DNA of 13,367 nucleotides, taken from positions 1 through 13,367 of the forward strand of contig PWVU01000114.1 in assembly GCA_003561715.1 (NCBI GenBank). The letters are read 5' to 3'. The stretch comes from Candidatus Kaiserbacteria bacterium. GTDB taxonomy: Bacteria; Patescibacteriota; Minisyncoccia; Phycocordibacterales; UBA12088. A model generated the notes under the pieces. It ran no database searches, had not been told where the DNA came from, and saw nothing but the letters and a program-made list of their open reading frames with translations. This document shows, one piece after another, positions 1 to 7,723 of the stretch; the stretch's first letter is position 1; every line of letters begins with the position of its first letter. The position numbers and the translations under genes were made by a program.

Positions 1-225
1 TCACCAGGTAATAAAAAGCAGCAGACCGAATCCAATCAATACAAGAAGAACAAGTGGCCAAAGTAGACCAGCCAATACTCCCCCGATGAGTGCAGGAAAC
101 CAACCAAAAGCCAGGCCTAATAGAAAGCCCTACGAAGTAAAAGCATAAATCCAAATACCAATAAAAAATATAAATCCCACTATTACTACCCCACTAAAAT
201 ACGAACCTTCAGTGATGACATTCAT
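1..225 (-). pseudogene. small membrane protein frame interrupted by an in-frame TAG
   Basis: Read on the minus strand from an ATG at 225 to a TGA at 1-3, this frame gives 74 codons with a single amber stop at codon 32 (130-132). The part before the stop (MNVITEGSYFSGVVIVGF...IYAFTS) and the part after it (GFLLGLAFGWFPALIGGVLA...LLFITW) are both strongly hydrophobic and read as one small protein with about three membrane segments. No ATG follows the TAG in this frame, so the second half cannot easily be a gene of its own. A change of TGG or CAG to TAG would explain the break. Alternatives are a sequencing error, readthrough, or a chance hydrophobic frame in A/T-rich DNA. I do not recognise the family. 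It lies 58 nt downstream of lepA on the same strand. Confidence 0.5.
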
Positions 226-283
226 TGAATTAATACTACATCAAACGTTACAAGGACACCATCTAATTCCTAACGCCTAAAGC

Positions 284-2074
284 CTAATCGCCTGACCGCA
301 TCATCTTCATAAACACCTCATGCGGGATATTCACCTTGCCCATCGAGCGCATTTTCTTCTTGCCTTTCTTTTGCTTTTCAAGCAATTTCATTTTGCGTGT
401 AATATCGCCACCATAGAGTTTGGCGGTGACGTCTTTACGAAATGCCGAGAGTGTCTTTGAAGCAATGATGCGTCCAAGTGCAACGCCTTGGATCTTGGTC
501 GCAAATTGCTGGCGCGGAAGGACTTCATGCAACTTCTCCACCGCCGCCTCGGCCTCTTCTTGCGCACGCCTGCGCGAGATCACCCGAGTGAACGCCGGTA
601 CCGGCTCTTCAGCAACCAACAGATCGAGTCGCGTCACATCCGCTTCACGCATTTCTCCCAGCGTATACGCGATCGACGCATACCCCGATGAAATGCTTTT
701 GAGCTTATCGAAGAAGTTGCGCATCAGCTCTCGCAAGGGCATCTCAAGCACAATCATGGAGCGTCCGTCTGCGAGTGTTTCGGTCTCAAGCACCACCGCC
801 TCATGCTCGTGTATAAGGGGCATAATGCCACTGGTATGCTCGGCAGGCGCTATAATGCGGATATTTGCCCACGGCTCCAATATACGCTTGGTCGTACCGT
901 GATCGGGAAATTTATGCGGTGAGTAGATCGTCTCGTGTCCGCCCTTGAGATACTCAACCTCATACACGATGGACGGCGCAGTCACAATGAGATCGAGGTT
1001 GAATTCACGTCGCAATCGCTCGGTAACGATCTCAAGATGCAACATACCCAAAAAGCCACACCGAAACCCACGCCCGAGCGCTCCGGAGGTCTCCTCTTCA
1101 TACGACAGCGACGAATCTGAAAGGCGCAAACGATCGAGCGCTTGTCGCACATACGTGAAATCATCTTGACTCTCAGGATACAAGCTCGCCCACACGACCG
1201 GAACCGGTTGCTGATAGCCCGACAATGGCGCAATGGTACCTCGCTCAAGCAGCAATGTATCACCCACGGACGCCACACCCGGCTCTTTGATGCCGGTAAC
1301 GATGTAACCGATCTCCCCCGCCGACAACCGCTCGGTCGCGGTCTGCTTGGGCGAGAACGTGCCCACCTCAAGCGCGATGAAGCTTTCGCCGGAAGCGGCA
1401 AATTTCAGCTTCTCTCCTTTCTTGACCGCGCCGTCAAAGAGTCGTACATACACAATAACCCCGCGATGATTGGAATACTCAAAATCGAAGACCAGCGAGC
1501 GGAACTCATCGGATTCTTTGCGGGCTTCCGGGGATGGAACGAGATCGACCAGCGCATCGAGCAGATCGCGCACACCTGCACCTGTCTTACCGGATGTTTC
1601 AAACACCTCATCAATATCGCAGTCTATCAGGCTTGCAAGCTCCAGCTTTGCTTCGTCAACGCGCGCGATCGGTGAATCAACCTTGGAGAGCACGGGGATG
1701 ATCACCAACCCCTGCTCGCGCGCCATTGCAAGCACCGAGAGCGTCTGCGCCTGCACACCCTGGGTCGCATCCACCAACAGCACTACACCTTCGACCGCTT
1801 TAAGCGCGCGCGATACTTCGTAGGCAAAATCAATATGCCCGGGCGTGTCGATCAAGTTAAAAATGAATTCTTCTCCGTCTTTGGTGTGCATCATACGCAC
1901 CGGCGCCATCTTAATTGTAATACCGCGCTCACGCTCAAGCTCCATTGAGTCGAGCAATTGTGCTTTCATTTCGCGCTCCTCGATCGTACCCGTCACCTCA
2001 AGCATCCGGTCAGCAAGCGTTGATTTGCCGTGGTCGATATGCGCGATAATGCTGAAATTCCTAATATTTCTCAT
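284..2074 (-). CDS. lepA: elongation factor 4 (LepA), ribosome-associated GTPase
   Basis: LepA/EF4 is a cytoplasmic translational GTPase that binds the ribosome and affects back-translocation and initiation. From the chosen start the protein is 596 aa, the usual family length of about 600. Visible GTPase motifs are AHIDHGKS (11-18), RGIT (50-53), DTPGH (76-80) and, at the G4 position, SKVD (130-133) in place of the usual NKxD. The C-terminal domain is present, with the basic run KLLEKQKKGKKKMRSMGK near the end. The frame stays open upstream to 2116, but LepA proteins characteristically begin M(K/R)NIRNFSIIAHIDHGKS, so the ATG at 2074 is chosen; the 14 extra residues have no family support. 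No clear Shine-Dalgarno is visible. It appears monocistronic, divergent from the PaaX/Cas2-like gene. Identity is certain; the start is likely. Confidence 0.97.
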   Translation of the reverse strand: MRNIRNFSIIAHIDHGKSTLADRMLEVTGTIEEREMKAQLLDSMELERERGITIKMAPVRMMHTKDGEEFIFNLIDTPGHIDFAYEVSRALKAVEGVVLLVDATQGVQAQTLSVLAMAREQGLVIIPVLSKVDSPIARVDEAKLELASLIDCDIDEVFETSGKTGAGVRDLLDALVDLVPSPEARKESDEFRSLVFDFEYSNHRGVIVYVRLFDGAVKKGEKLKFAASGESFIALEVGTFSPKQTATERLSAGEIGYIVTGIKEPGVASVGDTLLLERGTIAPLSGYQQPVPVVWASLYPESQDDFTYVRQALDRLRLSDSSLSYEEETSGALGRGFRCGFLGMLHLEIVTERLRREFNLDLIVTAPSIVYEVEYLKGGHETIYSPHKFPDHGTTKRILEPWANIRIIAPAEHTSGIMPLIHEHEAVVLETETLADGRSMIVLEMPLRELMRNFFDKLKSISSGYASIAYTLGEMREADVTRLDLLVAEEPVPAFTRVISRRRAQEEAEAAVEKLHEVLPRQQFATKIQGVALGRIIASKTLSAFRKDVTAKLYGGDITRKMKLLEKQKKGKKKMRSMGKVNIPHEVFMKMMRSGD

Positions 2075-2323
2075 AGAATATGATCGATACCTGCGGAGCA
2101 CCAAGAGCATCGCCATGAAAATACACTGATGCTCTTTAGTGCTCGGTGGGCGACACTACTGAAATTGTGTATATGATGCATGCTGAATATTGACTGGTTT
2201 TCCCTATCCTACAGTACTTGGTGTTTTTTTTCATCTTTTTGCACTTTTGTCTTTAATCCAACATGCGACTACAGCGAAACGGAATTGTGACTCTCTATTA
2301 CACATCACTCAACTTAAGCACAT

Positions 2324-2359
2324 TTGTAGCACTCTAGACGGTCGCTTATTGTGTTACAA
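2324..2359 (+). repeat. 36-bp repeat with inverted ends, upstream copy
   Basis: The unit has 9-bp terminal inverted arms, TTGTAGCAC and GTGTTACAA (one G-T mismatch), around an 18-bp middle that contains TAGACGGTCGCTTATT. It matches the copy at 2910-2945 at 33 of 36 positions. Its right arm overlaps the extended -10 box TGTTACAAT of the PaaX/Cas2-like gene, so a protein bound here would block or shape that promoter. It could be an operator for self-regulation, a cassette end, or a CRISPR-like repeat remnant. Confidence 0.8.
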
Positions 2360-2360
2360 T
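2352..2360 (+). promoter_or_regulatory. extended -10 promoter of the PaaX/Cas2-like gene, near-leaderless
   Basis: TGTTACAAT is a TGn extended -10 element with TACAAT at 2355-2360. The expected transcription start, six to seven bases on, falls on the GTG at 2367, so the transcript would be leaderless. No good -35 is seen at the normal spacing (TAGACG lies only 14 nt upstream). The element sits inside the right arm of the 36-bp repeat. Confidence 0.55.
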
Positions 2361-2366
2361 TTGACT

Positions 2367-2909
2367 GTGGCACGCCGAGAGATACATTTTACTGAAGGAC
2401 TTTTGGGTATTCTCACCTATCACAGCGGAGGATGGCGTTCCGTGCATGGGTACATTAGTGGACAGCTACGACCAAAGCCAGGAGCCAGAAAATATGTGAT
2501 TGACTACAAAGACGTATCGGAAAACACAATACGCACGACTCTGTATCGCCTTAGACAGAACGGACTCGTTGAACAGGAAGACGGTGAGTGGCGCATTACA
2601 AAAATGGGTAGAATATGTATAGAGCACTTACAACAACAACGTACCATCACACTCCCGCAACACACCAAACGACCAGAATCGACGCACGCCACTAAGCAGA
2701 TGATCATCTCATTCGATATACCGGAATCGAAGCGCAATCTCAGACAATGGATTCGTATTGAGCTTGTGTACTTAGGATTTGAGTTACTCCAAAAAAGCGT
2801 ATGGATCGGCCCCGCTCCGCTACCTGCATCATTCGTATCCGCCCTTCATGAGATAGATGCCCTCCAGTATATGAAATTCTTCCATGCTTCTGAAGCTGAA
2901 GTGATCTGA
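2367..2909 (+). CDS. PaaX-like protein: winged helix plus Cas2-like domain
   Basis: From the GTG at 2367 this is a 180-aa protein. The N-terminal part looks like a winged-helix DNA-binding domain; SENTIRTTLYRLRQNGLVEQ (51-70) is the recognition-helix region, followed by the wing EDGEWRITKMG. A Pro/Thr/His-rich linker follows. The C-terminal part (about 110-180) has the ferredoxin-like pattern of Cas2 and the PaaX C-terminal domain: a first strand MIISFDI with the Asp that is catalytic in nuclease Cas2 proteins (D117), then a helix, then LGFELLQKSVWIGP, matching the Cas2 pattern G.(R/x).(L)Q.SV(F/W).G. The upstream open frame to 2190 is probably untranslated, because the promoter lies at 2352-2360 and the longer N-terminus has no domain character. 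No cas1 or effector gene is present, so a DNA-binding regulator is more likely than a spacer-acquisition protein. The gene is framed exactly by two 36-bp repeats. Confidence 0.8.
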   Translation: MARREIHFTEGLLGILTYHSGGWRSVHGYISGQLRPKPGARKYVIDYKDVSENTIRTTLYRLRQNGLVEQEDGEWRITKMGRICIEHLQQQRTITLPQHTKRPESTHATKQMIISFDIPESKRNLRQWIRIELVYLGFELLQKSVWIGPAPLPASFVSALHEIDALQYMKFFHASEAEVI

Positions 2910-2945
2910 TTGTAACACATTAGACGGTCGCTTATTGTGTTACAA
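2910..2945 (+). repeat. 36-bp repeat with inverted ends, downstream copy
   Basis: This second copy begins at the base after the TGA stop of the PaaX/Cas2-like gene. Its terminal arms TTGTAACAC and GTGTTACAA are a perfect 9-bp inverted repeat. The left arm read on the minus strand gives TGTTACAAT, a possible extended -10 pointing back into the gene as antisense. The 160 bp between this repeat and the 3' end of murJ (2946-3105) are A/T-rich, and I see no gene or convincing terminator hairpin in them. Confidence 0.8.
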
Positions 2946-3105
2946 ACTGAGTTTTTATCCAACTTAGAGAACCTTTTTACGATTACTACTTTTTTAACAA
3001 TCCATGCGCTTATGTGTCGAGGGAGTCCATCCACCAGTCTATTACGTCTCGGCCAAATATCTGAGCGGATGTTTTCGATTTTTTACTCTTTGCACTTTGC
3101 TCTAT

Positions 3106-4794
3106 TTAATTCCCCGTCGGCCCTCCATCCTCCGGCACAAACGGTTTTTGTGTAAGAAATCCGCGGCGGCGCAGTGCTTCGATCGCCTCTTCCAGTTCGG
3201 TACTGTTGAGCAATTTTAAGACAAGCCCCCACACAATGAGCCCCGCAACACCCGCAACCACGCCTTGCGTGAAAATACCCACAAAGGTATTACTATCAAC
3301 AACTTTGTCCATAATGGAAAGCCCGAAATACGCAACCGCGCCTCCGGCAAGAGAGGCGATCGAGCTTACCCCCACCGTGGGGCGCACAATAGCACGCACT
3401 TCCCCATATCGTCGCTGAAACAACACCATAAGCAAAAGTGCATTCACACCCATACCGACCGTAAAGGCGAGTGGCAACATCAGAACTTCCGTACCCGCCA
3501 ATCCCTCGACACGTAGCAAAACCTCGACCGTCTCGCGGAAAAGGGTACTTGCGTTAAAGAGCCCAAGAAATAGAAATGCAGATGCGATCGCAACTCCCGA
3601 GGAGAGCACGTTAATGATAAGCGGAATTCGTGTATTCCCCGCCGCATAAAAACCACGCACCAAAAGCAGTATTATCATCTGCTCGATCAAGGAGAGCATG
3701 AAGAGTGCAAGTGCCGCCGCCGTAAGACGAGTATCGCCCCACCCAAACTCACCCGCCCCCAAAATGACACGCACCAGTTGCGCACGCAGAACGATCACAA
3801 ACACAACCGCAGGTATCGCCCAAAAAAGTATATGGCGTGCGGCGGTAACGATCTGCGCCAAAAACGCCTCCCGCTGACCGGAAGAGAACAGCTTTGCCAA
3901 GGTCGGGAATGCCGCGACCGAGTAACTCACCCCAATGATCGCAAGCGGCACCGATTGCAAGTGCGTGGCGAGCTGGAAAACCGCGATAGACCCCACCGCA
4001 AGCGTCGAGCCGATCGCCACAAACACCAACAGAACGATTTGATTCATCGCAAGCGCGAGCGTACGAGGAAACGAGAGACGTACCACATGCCATATTTCCG
4101 CAAGATTCAATCGCATCGTAACACGTGGCAATAACCCCTGAGAGCGAATGAATGGCACTTGGATACTCACATGCATGAGCGCCCCGACCACGACACCCCA
4201 CGCGAGTCCCGGCATTCCCATGATCGGGTATAAGAACAACAGTCCGCCTATGATACCGAAGTTGTACAGAACGGGACTGAGCGCGTACAACGCAAACCGT
4301 CCCTTGATCTGGGTCACCGAAGCAAGCAGGTTCGAAACGCCTAATAAAAATGGCTGAAGTAGCATAATGCGGGTAAGGGTGACCACTTCACGCTGTTGCT
4401 CTGCATCAAAGCCGGGCACGATATACGGAACAAGAACGGGCGCTAATGCCGCAATAAGAAGACTGACCAGTGTCAGCACCAGAAAGAATGACGAAAAGAC
4501 GTTATTTAAGAATCGCTTTGCCTCACCATCCGTGCGATCTAATTTCTCCACAAGCAGTGGAATCAAAACGTAGATAGAGACGAACGAAGCGATCGACACA
4601 AAGAGCAAGTCAGGAATACGGAACGAGGCGTAATAGATATCAAGCACTTCGCTGGCACCGAACGAACTCGCAAACAACCGGTCCCGTATGAGCGCGAGCA
4701 GTTGTGAAAGAAGCGCAAACGCACCCAACAAGTACGCGGCCTCATGAAGACCGCGCACTTCCCTTCCCAGCAATCGTGCGATACGCGCTACCAT
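3106..4794 (-). CDS. murJ: MurJ/MviN-family lipid-linked oligosaccharide flippase
   Basis: A 562-aa polytopic membrane protein of the MOP exporter superfamily with about 14 hydrophobic segments. MurJ flips lipid II or a related lipid-linked sugar across the cytoplasmic membrane. Family-typical sequence is seen at ALIRDRLFASSFGASEVLDIYYASFRIPDLL (35-65) and at the PGF of VPYIVPGFD (122-130). By eye against E. coli MurJ, R24 and D39 are kept (here R37 and D52), while R18, R52 and R270 appear replaced (Q31, a hydrophobic residue, H278). The gene starts 8 nt after the stop of the O-antigen-ligase/TPR gene and is surely cotranscribed with it, which suggests that the two act on the same lipid-linked glycan. 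No strong Shine-Dalgarno precedes the ATG. The substrate, lipid II or another polymer, is not settled by sequence. Confidence 0.9.
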   Translation of the reverse strand: MVARIARLLGREVRGLHEAAYLLGAFALLSQLLALIRDRLFASSFGASEVLDIYYASFRIPDLLFVSIASFVSIYVLIPLLVEKLDRTDGEAKRFLNNVFSSFFLVLTLVSLLIAALAPVLVPYIVPGFDAEQQREVVTLTRIMLLQPFLLGVSNLLASVTQIKGRFALYALSPVLYNFGIIGGLLFLYPIMGMPGLAWGVVVGALMHVSIQVPFIRSQGLLPRVTMRLNLAEIWHVVRLSFPRTLALAMNQIVLLVFVAIGSTLAVGSIAVFQLATHLQSVPLAIIGVSYSVAAFPTLAKLFSSGQREAFLAQIVTAARHILFWAIPAVVFVIVLRAQLVRVILGAGEFGWGDTRLTAAALALFMLSLIEQMIILLLVRGFYAAGNTRIPLIINVLSSGVAIASAFLFLGLFNASTLFRETVEVLLRVEGLAGTEVLMLPLAFTVGMGVNALLLMVLFQRRYGEVRAIVRPTVGVSSIASLAGGAVAYFGLSIMDKVVDSNTFVGIFTQGVVAGVAGLIVWGLVLKLLNSTELEEAIEALRRRGFLTQKPFVPEDGGPTGN

Positions 4795-4802
4795 AGGGTT
4801 TC

Positions 4803-7271
4803 TTACTCTGTTATGACATCTTCCATTACCTCAAGGTCTGGATCGGCTTCTGGAATTGGCAACTGTGACAATTCTCGCACATCCGGCTCCGGTAACTCGG
4901 GCGGCGCTTCGATGACCGAACCATCAAATGGGTTGAGTCCCTCGCGCATATTGGCAATGATCGTACCGAGTTCTGTAACATCAGGGTTGAGCTCTTGAAT
5001 GATCTCAAATTGCTCAATGGCCTCATCGCGCCGATCGATCCAGTAATATGCAAGACCTAAGAAGTAGCGCGCATTGGCGTAGTCGGGAGCGAGCACGATA
5101 GCACGCTCAAGCGCATTCACAGCGCGAACATATTGCGAATCACTGTAGCGCAGAAGCCCAAGCTGAAAATGTACGACCGGATTATTTGGAGCAAAGGTCA
5201 CCGCCGCTTCGACTGAGGCTATCGCCGCCTCGATATCATCTTCCGAAAGCTGTACTTGTGCGAGCAAGAACATGGCATCAGAATAATTTGGACGCAAGCG
5301 AAGAGCTTCCGCAAGCAAGCGCTTCGCCGCTTCGGTATCCCCGACGACCAGCTCAAGTTGCGCTTGCTCAAAGATAATTCCCGGGCTGTTGGGACGCAAA
5401 CGAAGAGCTTCATCATACGCGCGCCGGGCATTCTCAAGCGCACCTTCTATTTCAAGCGTTGCGACGAACCGATAGATCTGCGCCAACTGAAGCCAATTCT
5501 CATAGCGATTCGGATCAATCGCAACCGCACGATCGGCACTGAGTACCGCTTGCTCCAAAGTACTCTGAAACAAGTTGCGTACCTCATCATCCGGATCCGG
5601 ATACTCTGTCATAATCTGGTTCATACGCGCTTGCGCAACCACGGAAACCAACCGATGATGTACATCACGCTCTTTAAGCGCGAGTGCGCGAGAAAGCGGC
5701 TCCAAGGTGTCCTCTACATCGGGACTCTGGCTGAACGCAATGATGGCGCGTTGGAATTGTTGCGCCGCCATATAGCGCTCCGTCAAGGTGATCAACGACA
5801 CGATCGAAACCAACAGCACGACCGTAAGCCCGAGTACGGTGATGAATCCCGTGCGCGGTCGCTCTCGAAATACTAGCGCATATTCTTGTATCCCCCGCTC
5901 GCGCAAACGCTGAGTCGCAATGAATATGCCGGTGAATAAGAATGCATATAGGAAAAGCAGTAGCCCCGATAGCATGAAAAATGCCAATACCCATAGATAT
6001 ACAGCCGCCACAAAAGAGGTGAGCATAAGCACGTAACTGACTGTGTCTGGAGTGCGTGCAAAAAGTAATCGGCGTACACCCACATACAACAGCGTGCCGA
6101 GGAATGCAAACCAAGCAAGCATACCGAGCGCTCCGGTCGTGATAAATGACGTTGGTAGTATGCCAACTCCAAAATCAAAGTCGATATTCCATGCAAACGT
6201 TTGATTCAGTATTTCAGGACGATACTGCGCCCACACTTGCGCAAAGGTGCCCGGTCCGCTTCCAAATAGGAAGTGCTCGCGGTAGGATTGCCGTGCAACT
6301 TCAAAAGTCGACTGCATCGATGGACGTACATCAAGCTGTCCCACTTGAAAGTATTGTGCGACCGATGACGTAAGTACGTTACTTACGAAGATGAACGCAA
6401 GTGCGAGCGCAAGTACCGCAAACGACGCGATTAACGCAGTCGCATTCGATTCGGTCGATTCATTCACCGCAGGCTCTTCTTGTTCAAAATTGAGCCGCAT
6501 GATCCCATACACCAACGCACCCAAGGCAACTCCTCCCACTAACCACCATACCAAGGTGATGTTCGTTACCATAAGGAAAAACAGCGAAAGCCCCAACGCG
6601 CCAACCGCAGAGAGCCGTGGCGGTCGTGCCAATCGTAATCCGGTCAACGCCAGTAAGATACAGATGGTTACTAATCCGAAGAACATACCAACTGTGCTAA
6701 AAGCACCAATTGGACCTGCCTCCGGTGCAAGAAATACATTGAAGGTTGGAAACCGATCACCCAATACCAGGTGCAACAGATAAAACAAGGAAACGATGAT
6801 TGCGCCACCCAGGAAAGAAAGATACGCACCTAATATAGCAGCTTTGCTCCGCAGCAGATGTACCACAAGTAAACATGCCGTCGCACAGATAAGCACAAAG
6901 CCTGCAGAATCGAGCCCGAGATGCTCTCCCGCAAACGGCAAGCGCGAACCGCTGAACAAAGTCGACAATACATACGCACCCGGAACGCCAAACGCAACCA
7001 GAAAGAGTGGTTCGATCACCACCTGTGCACGCTGTGTTTGTAAACGCGCAATAACAAAGCACGCGAGTGCCGCAATGACAAGAGCCGCTATAAAGTATGA
7101 TTTAGAGAACAGAAACGGCACAAATGCCGATGGAATAAAAAAAACGGGCGCAAGCGCGATCAGCGCATACACAAGCCAACGTGCAAGCTTATCAAACAGA
7201 GACTCTTTTGTTGCTTCTACAAATTCCGCTTCTTGTACTTTTTTGTACATACTAGCTGAGTGTGAATCCAT
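4803..7271 (-). CDS. O-antigen-ligase-like (Wzy_C) membrane protein with C-terminal TPRs
   Basis: An 822-aa protein. Residues about 31-455 hold ten or more hydrophobic segments, and 474-496 holds one more. HFLFGSGPGTFAQVWAQY (333-350) is the conserved extracytoplasmic loop motif of the O-antigen ligase/polymerase family. Residues about 500-765 form tetratricopeptide repeats, clearest at ALENARRAYDEALRLRPN, AAKRLLAEALRLRPNYSDA, AIASVEAAVTFAPNN, AVNALERAIVLAPDYANA and AIEQFEIIQELNPD. The tail (785-822) is acidic and Pro-rich. Such fusions probably polymerise or ligate lipid-linked glycan at the outer face of the membrane, with the TPRs as a partner-docking platform; the exact reaction is inferred. 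The ATG at 7271 is taken; an ATG at 7250 is the alternative, and neither has a good Shine-Dalgarno. The gene heads an operon with murJ. Confidence 0.85.
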   Translation of the reverse strand: MDSHSASMYKKVQEAEFVEATKESLFDKLARWLVYALIALAPVFFIPSAFVPFLFSKSYFIAALVIAALACFVIARLQTQRAQVVIEPLFLVAFGVPGAYVLSTLFSGSRLPFAGEHLGLDSAGFVLICATACLLVVHLLRSKAAILGAYLSFLGGAIIVSLFYLLHLVLGDRFPTFNVFLAPEAGPIGAFSTVGMFFGLVTICILLALTGLRLARPPRLSAVGALGLSLFFLMVTNITLVWWLVGGVALGALVYGIMRLNFEQEEPAVNESTESNATALIASFAVLALALAFIFVSNVLTSSVAQYFQVGQLDVRPSMQSTFEVARQSYREHFLFGSGPGTFAQVWAQYRPEILNQTFAWNIDFDFGVGILPTSFITTGALGMLAWFAFLGTLLYVGVRRLLFARTPDTVSYVLMLTSFVAAVYLWVLAFFMLSGLLLFLYAFLFTGIFIATQRLRERGIQEYALVFRERPRTGFITVLGLTVVLLVSIVSLITLTERYMAAQQFQRAIIAFSQSPDVEDTLEPLSRALALKERDVHHRLVSVVAQARMNQIMTEYPDPDDEVRNLFQSTLEQAVLSADRAVAIDPNRYENWLQLAQIYRFVATLEIEGALENARRAYDEALRLRPNSPGIIFEQAQLELVVGDTEAAKRLLAEALRLRPNYSDAMFLLAQVQLSEDDIEAAIASVEAAVTFAPNNPVVHFQLGLLRYSDSQYVRAVNALERAIVLAPDYANARYFLGLAYYWIDRRDEAIEQFEIIQELNPDVTELGTIIANMREGLNPFDGSVIEAPPELPEPDVRELSQLPIPEADPDLEVMEDVITE

Positions 7272-7301
7272 ATATTAATACGAAGAATAAACCGAAAAAT
7301 A

Positions 7302-7315
7302 TTTGTACCACTATA
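7302..7315 (-). promoter_or_regulatory. possible promoter of the ligase/TPR-murJ operon
   Basis: On the minus strand two overlapping -10 candidates are visible: TATAGT (7315 to 7310) and the extended form TGGTACAAA (7310 to 7302). Either would give a leader of roughly 25-30 nt before the ATG at 7271. It lies back to back with the RNase P RNA promoter. No -35 is convincing. Confidence 0.3.
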
Positions 7316-7361
7316 CCGCATGAAAAGCCCTACGCCCACACCGTCACACCACAAGAACACA

Positions 7362-7389
7362 TTGTCATTCCATGAATACATGGTATAAT
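7362..7389 (+). promoter_or_regulatory. promoter of the RNase P RNA gene
   Basis: TTGTCA (7362-7367) is one base from the -35 consensus. After a 16-nt spacer comes a perfect TATAAT (7384-7389) with the extended element TGG directly before it. Transcription would begin near 7395-7396, exactly where the 5' strand of helix P1 (GGTGTC, 7396-7401) starts. This is the best promoter in the window, as expected for an abundant stable RNA. Confidence 0.85.
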
Positions 7390-7410
7390 ATTACCGGTGT
7401 CAGGCAACAG

Positions 7411-7514
7411 CCCAGCACCACTTTTGTATAAGAAACAAGTGCAACACAGTAATGTTCTTGTGCTGAGATACACTATCTCAGCAAATGATATTTCTGTACA
7501 AAAGTGGTGCTGGG
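7411..7514 (+). repeat. palindromic insert 1, in helix P3 of RNase P RNA (104 nt)
   Basis: The arms are an 18-bp perfect inverted repeat, CCCAGCACCACTTTTGTA (7411-7428) with its complement at 7497-7514. Inside lies a second stem, AGAAA (7431-7435) with TTTCT (7491-7495), and a perfect 9-bp apical hairpin GCTGAGATA/TATCTCAGC with loop CAC (7462-7482). It sits between P2 and the GGAAAGTCC of P4, the place of helix P3. It shares its outer 16 bp with inserts 2 and 3. Confidence 0.9.
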
Positions 7515-7532
7515 AGGAAAGTCCGAACACAG

Positions 7533-7637
7533 CCCAGCACCACTTTTGTGCTGAAATACCAACACATCATCAAATCTCCCCTTTTTTCGAGAGGATTCGG
7601 TGTGGAAATACTATTTCAATACAAAAGTGGTGCTGGG
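7533..7637 (+). repeat. palindromic insert 2, between P5 and P7 of RNase P RNA (105 nt)
   Basis: The arms are a 17-bp perfect inverted repeat, CCCAGCACCACTTTTGT (7533-7549) with its complement at 7621-7637. The inner stem is TGAAA (7552-7556) with TTTCA (7614-7618). The interior carries CATCAAATCTC (7568-7578), also found in inserts 3 and 4. It follows directly on the 5' strand of P5, where bacterial RNAs carry P6 (type A) or P5.1 (type B). Confidence 0.9.
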
Positions 7638-7723
7638 AGCACGGTAGCGGGTAACGCCCGTCTCGCGCTTGCAGTGGCGCGACGAGATGCGAACAGAGAC
7701 GCCGAGGCGTGAAAACGCCGAGG

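Noticed and set aside
420..1823. Plus-strand open frames opposite lepA
   Set aside because: They are antisense shadows of a clear LepA coding sequence, with no recognisable protein features.
2190..2366. N-terminal extension of the PaaX/Cas2-like frame (59 extra residues)
   Set aside because: It would run through the 36-bp repeat and the promoter; the added residues have no domain character, and the GTG at 2367 matches the expected domain start.
2367..2909. Reading the Cas2-like gene as part of a functional CRISPR-Cas locus
   Set aside because: There is no cas1, effector gene, spacer array or leader in the window, and the winged-helix domain fits a PaaX-type regulator better.
2221..3115. Similar pyrimidine-rich stretches on each side of the PaaX/Cas2-like unit (around 2225-2260 and 3077-3115), which might be a longer duplication
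   Set aside because: The match is patchy and made mostly of T-runs; it is too low in complexity to call homologous.
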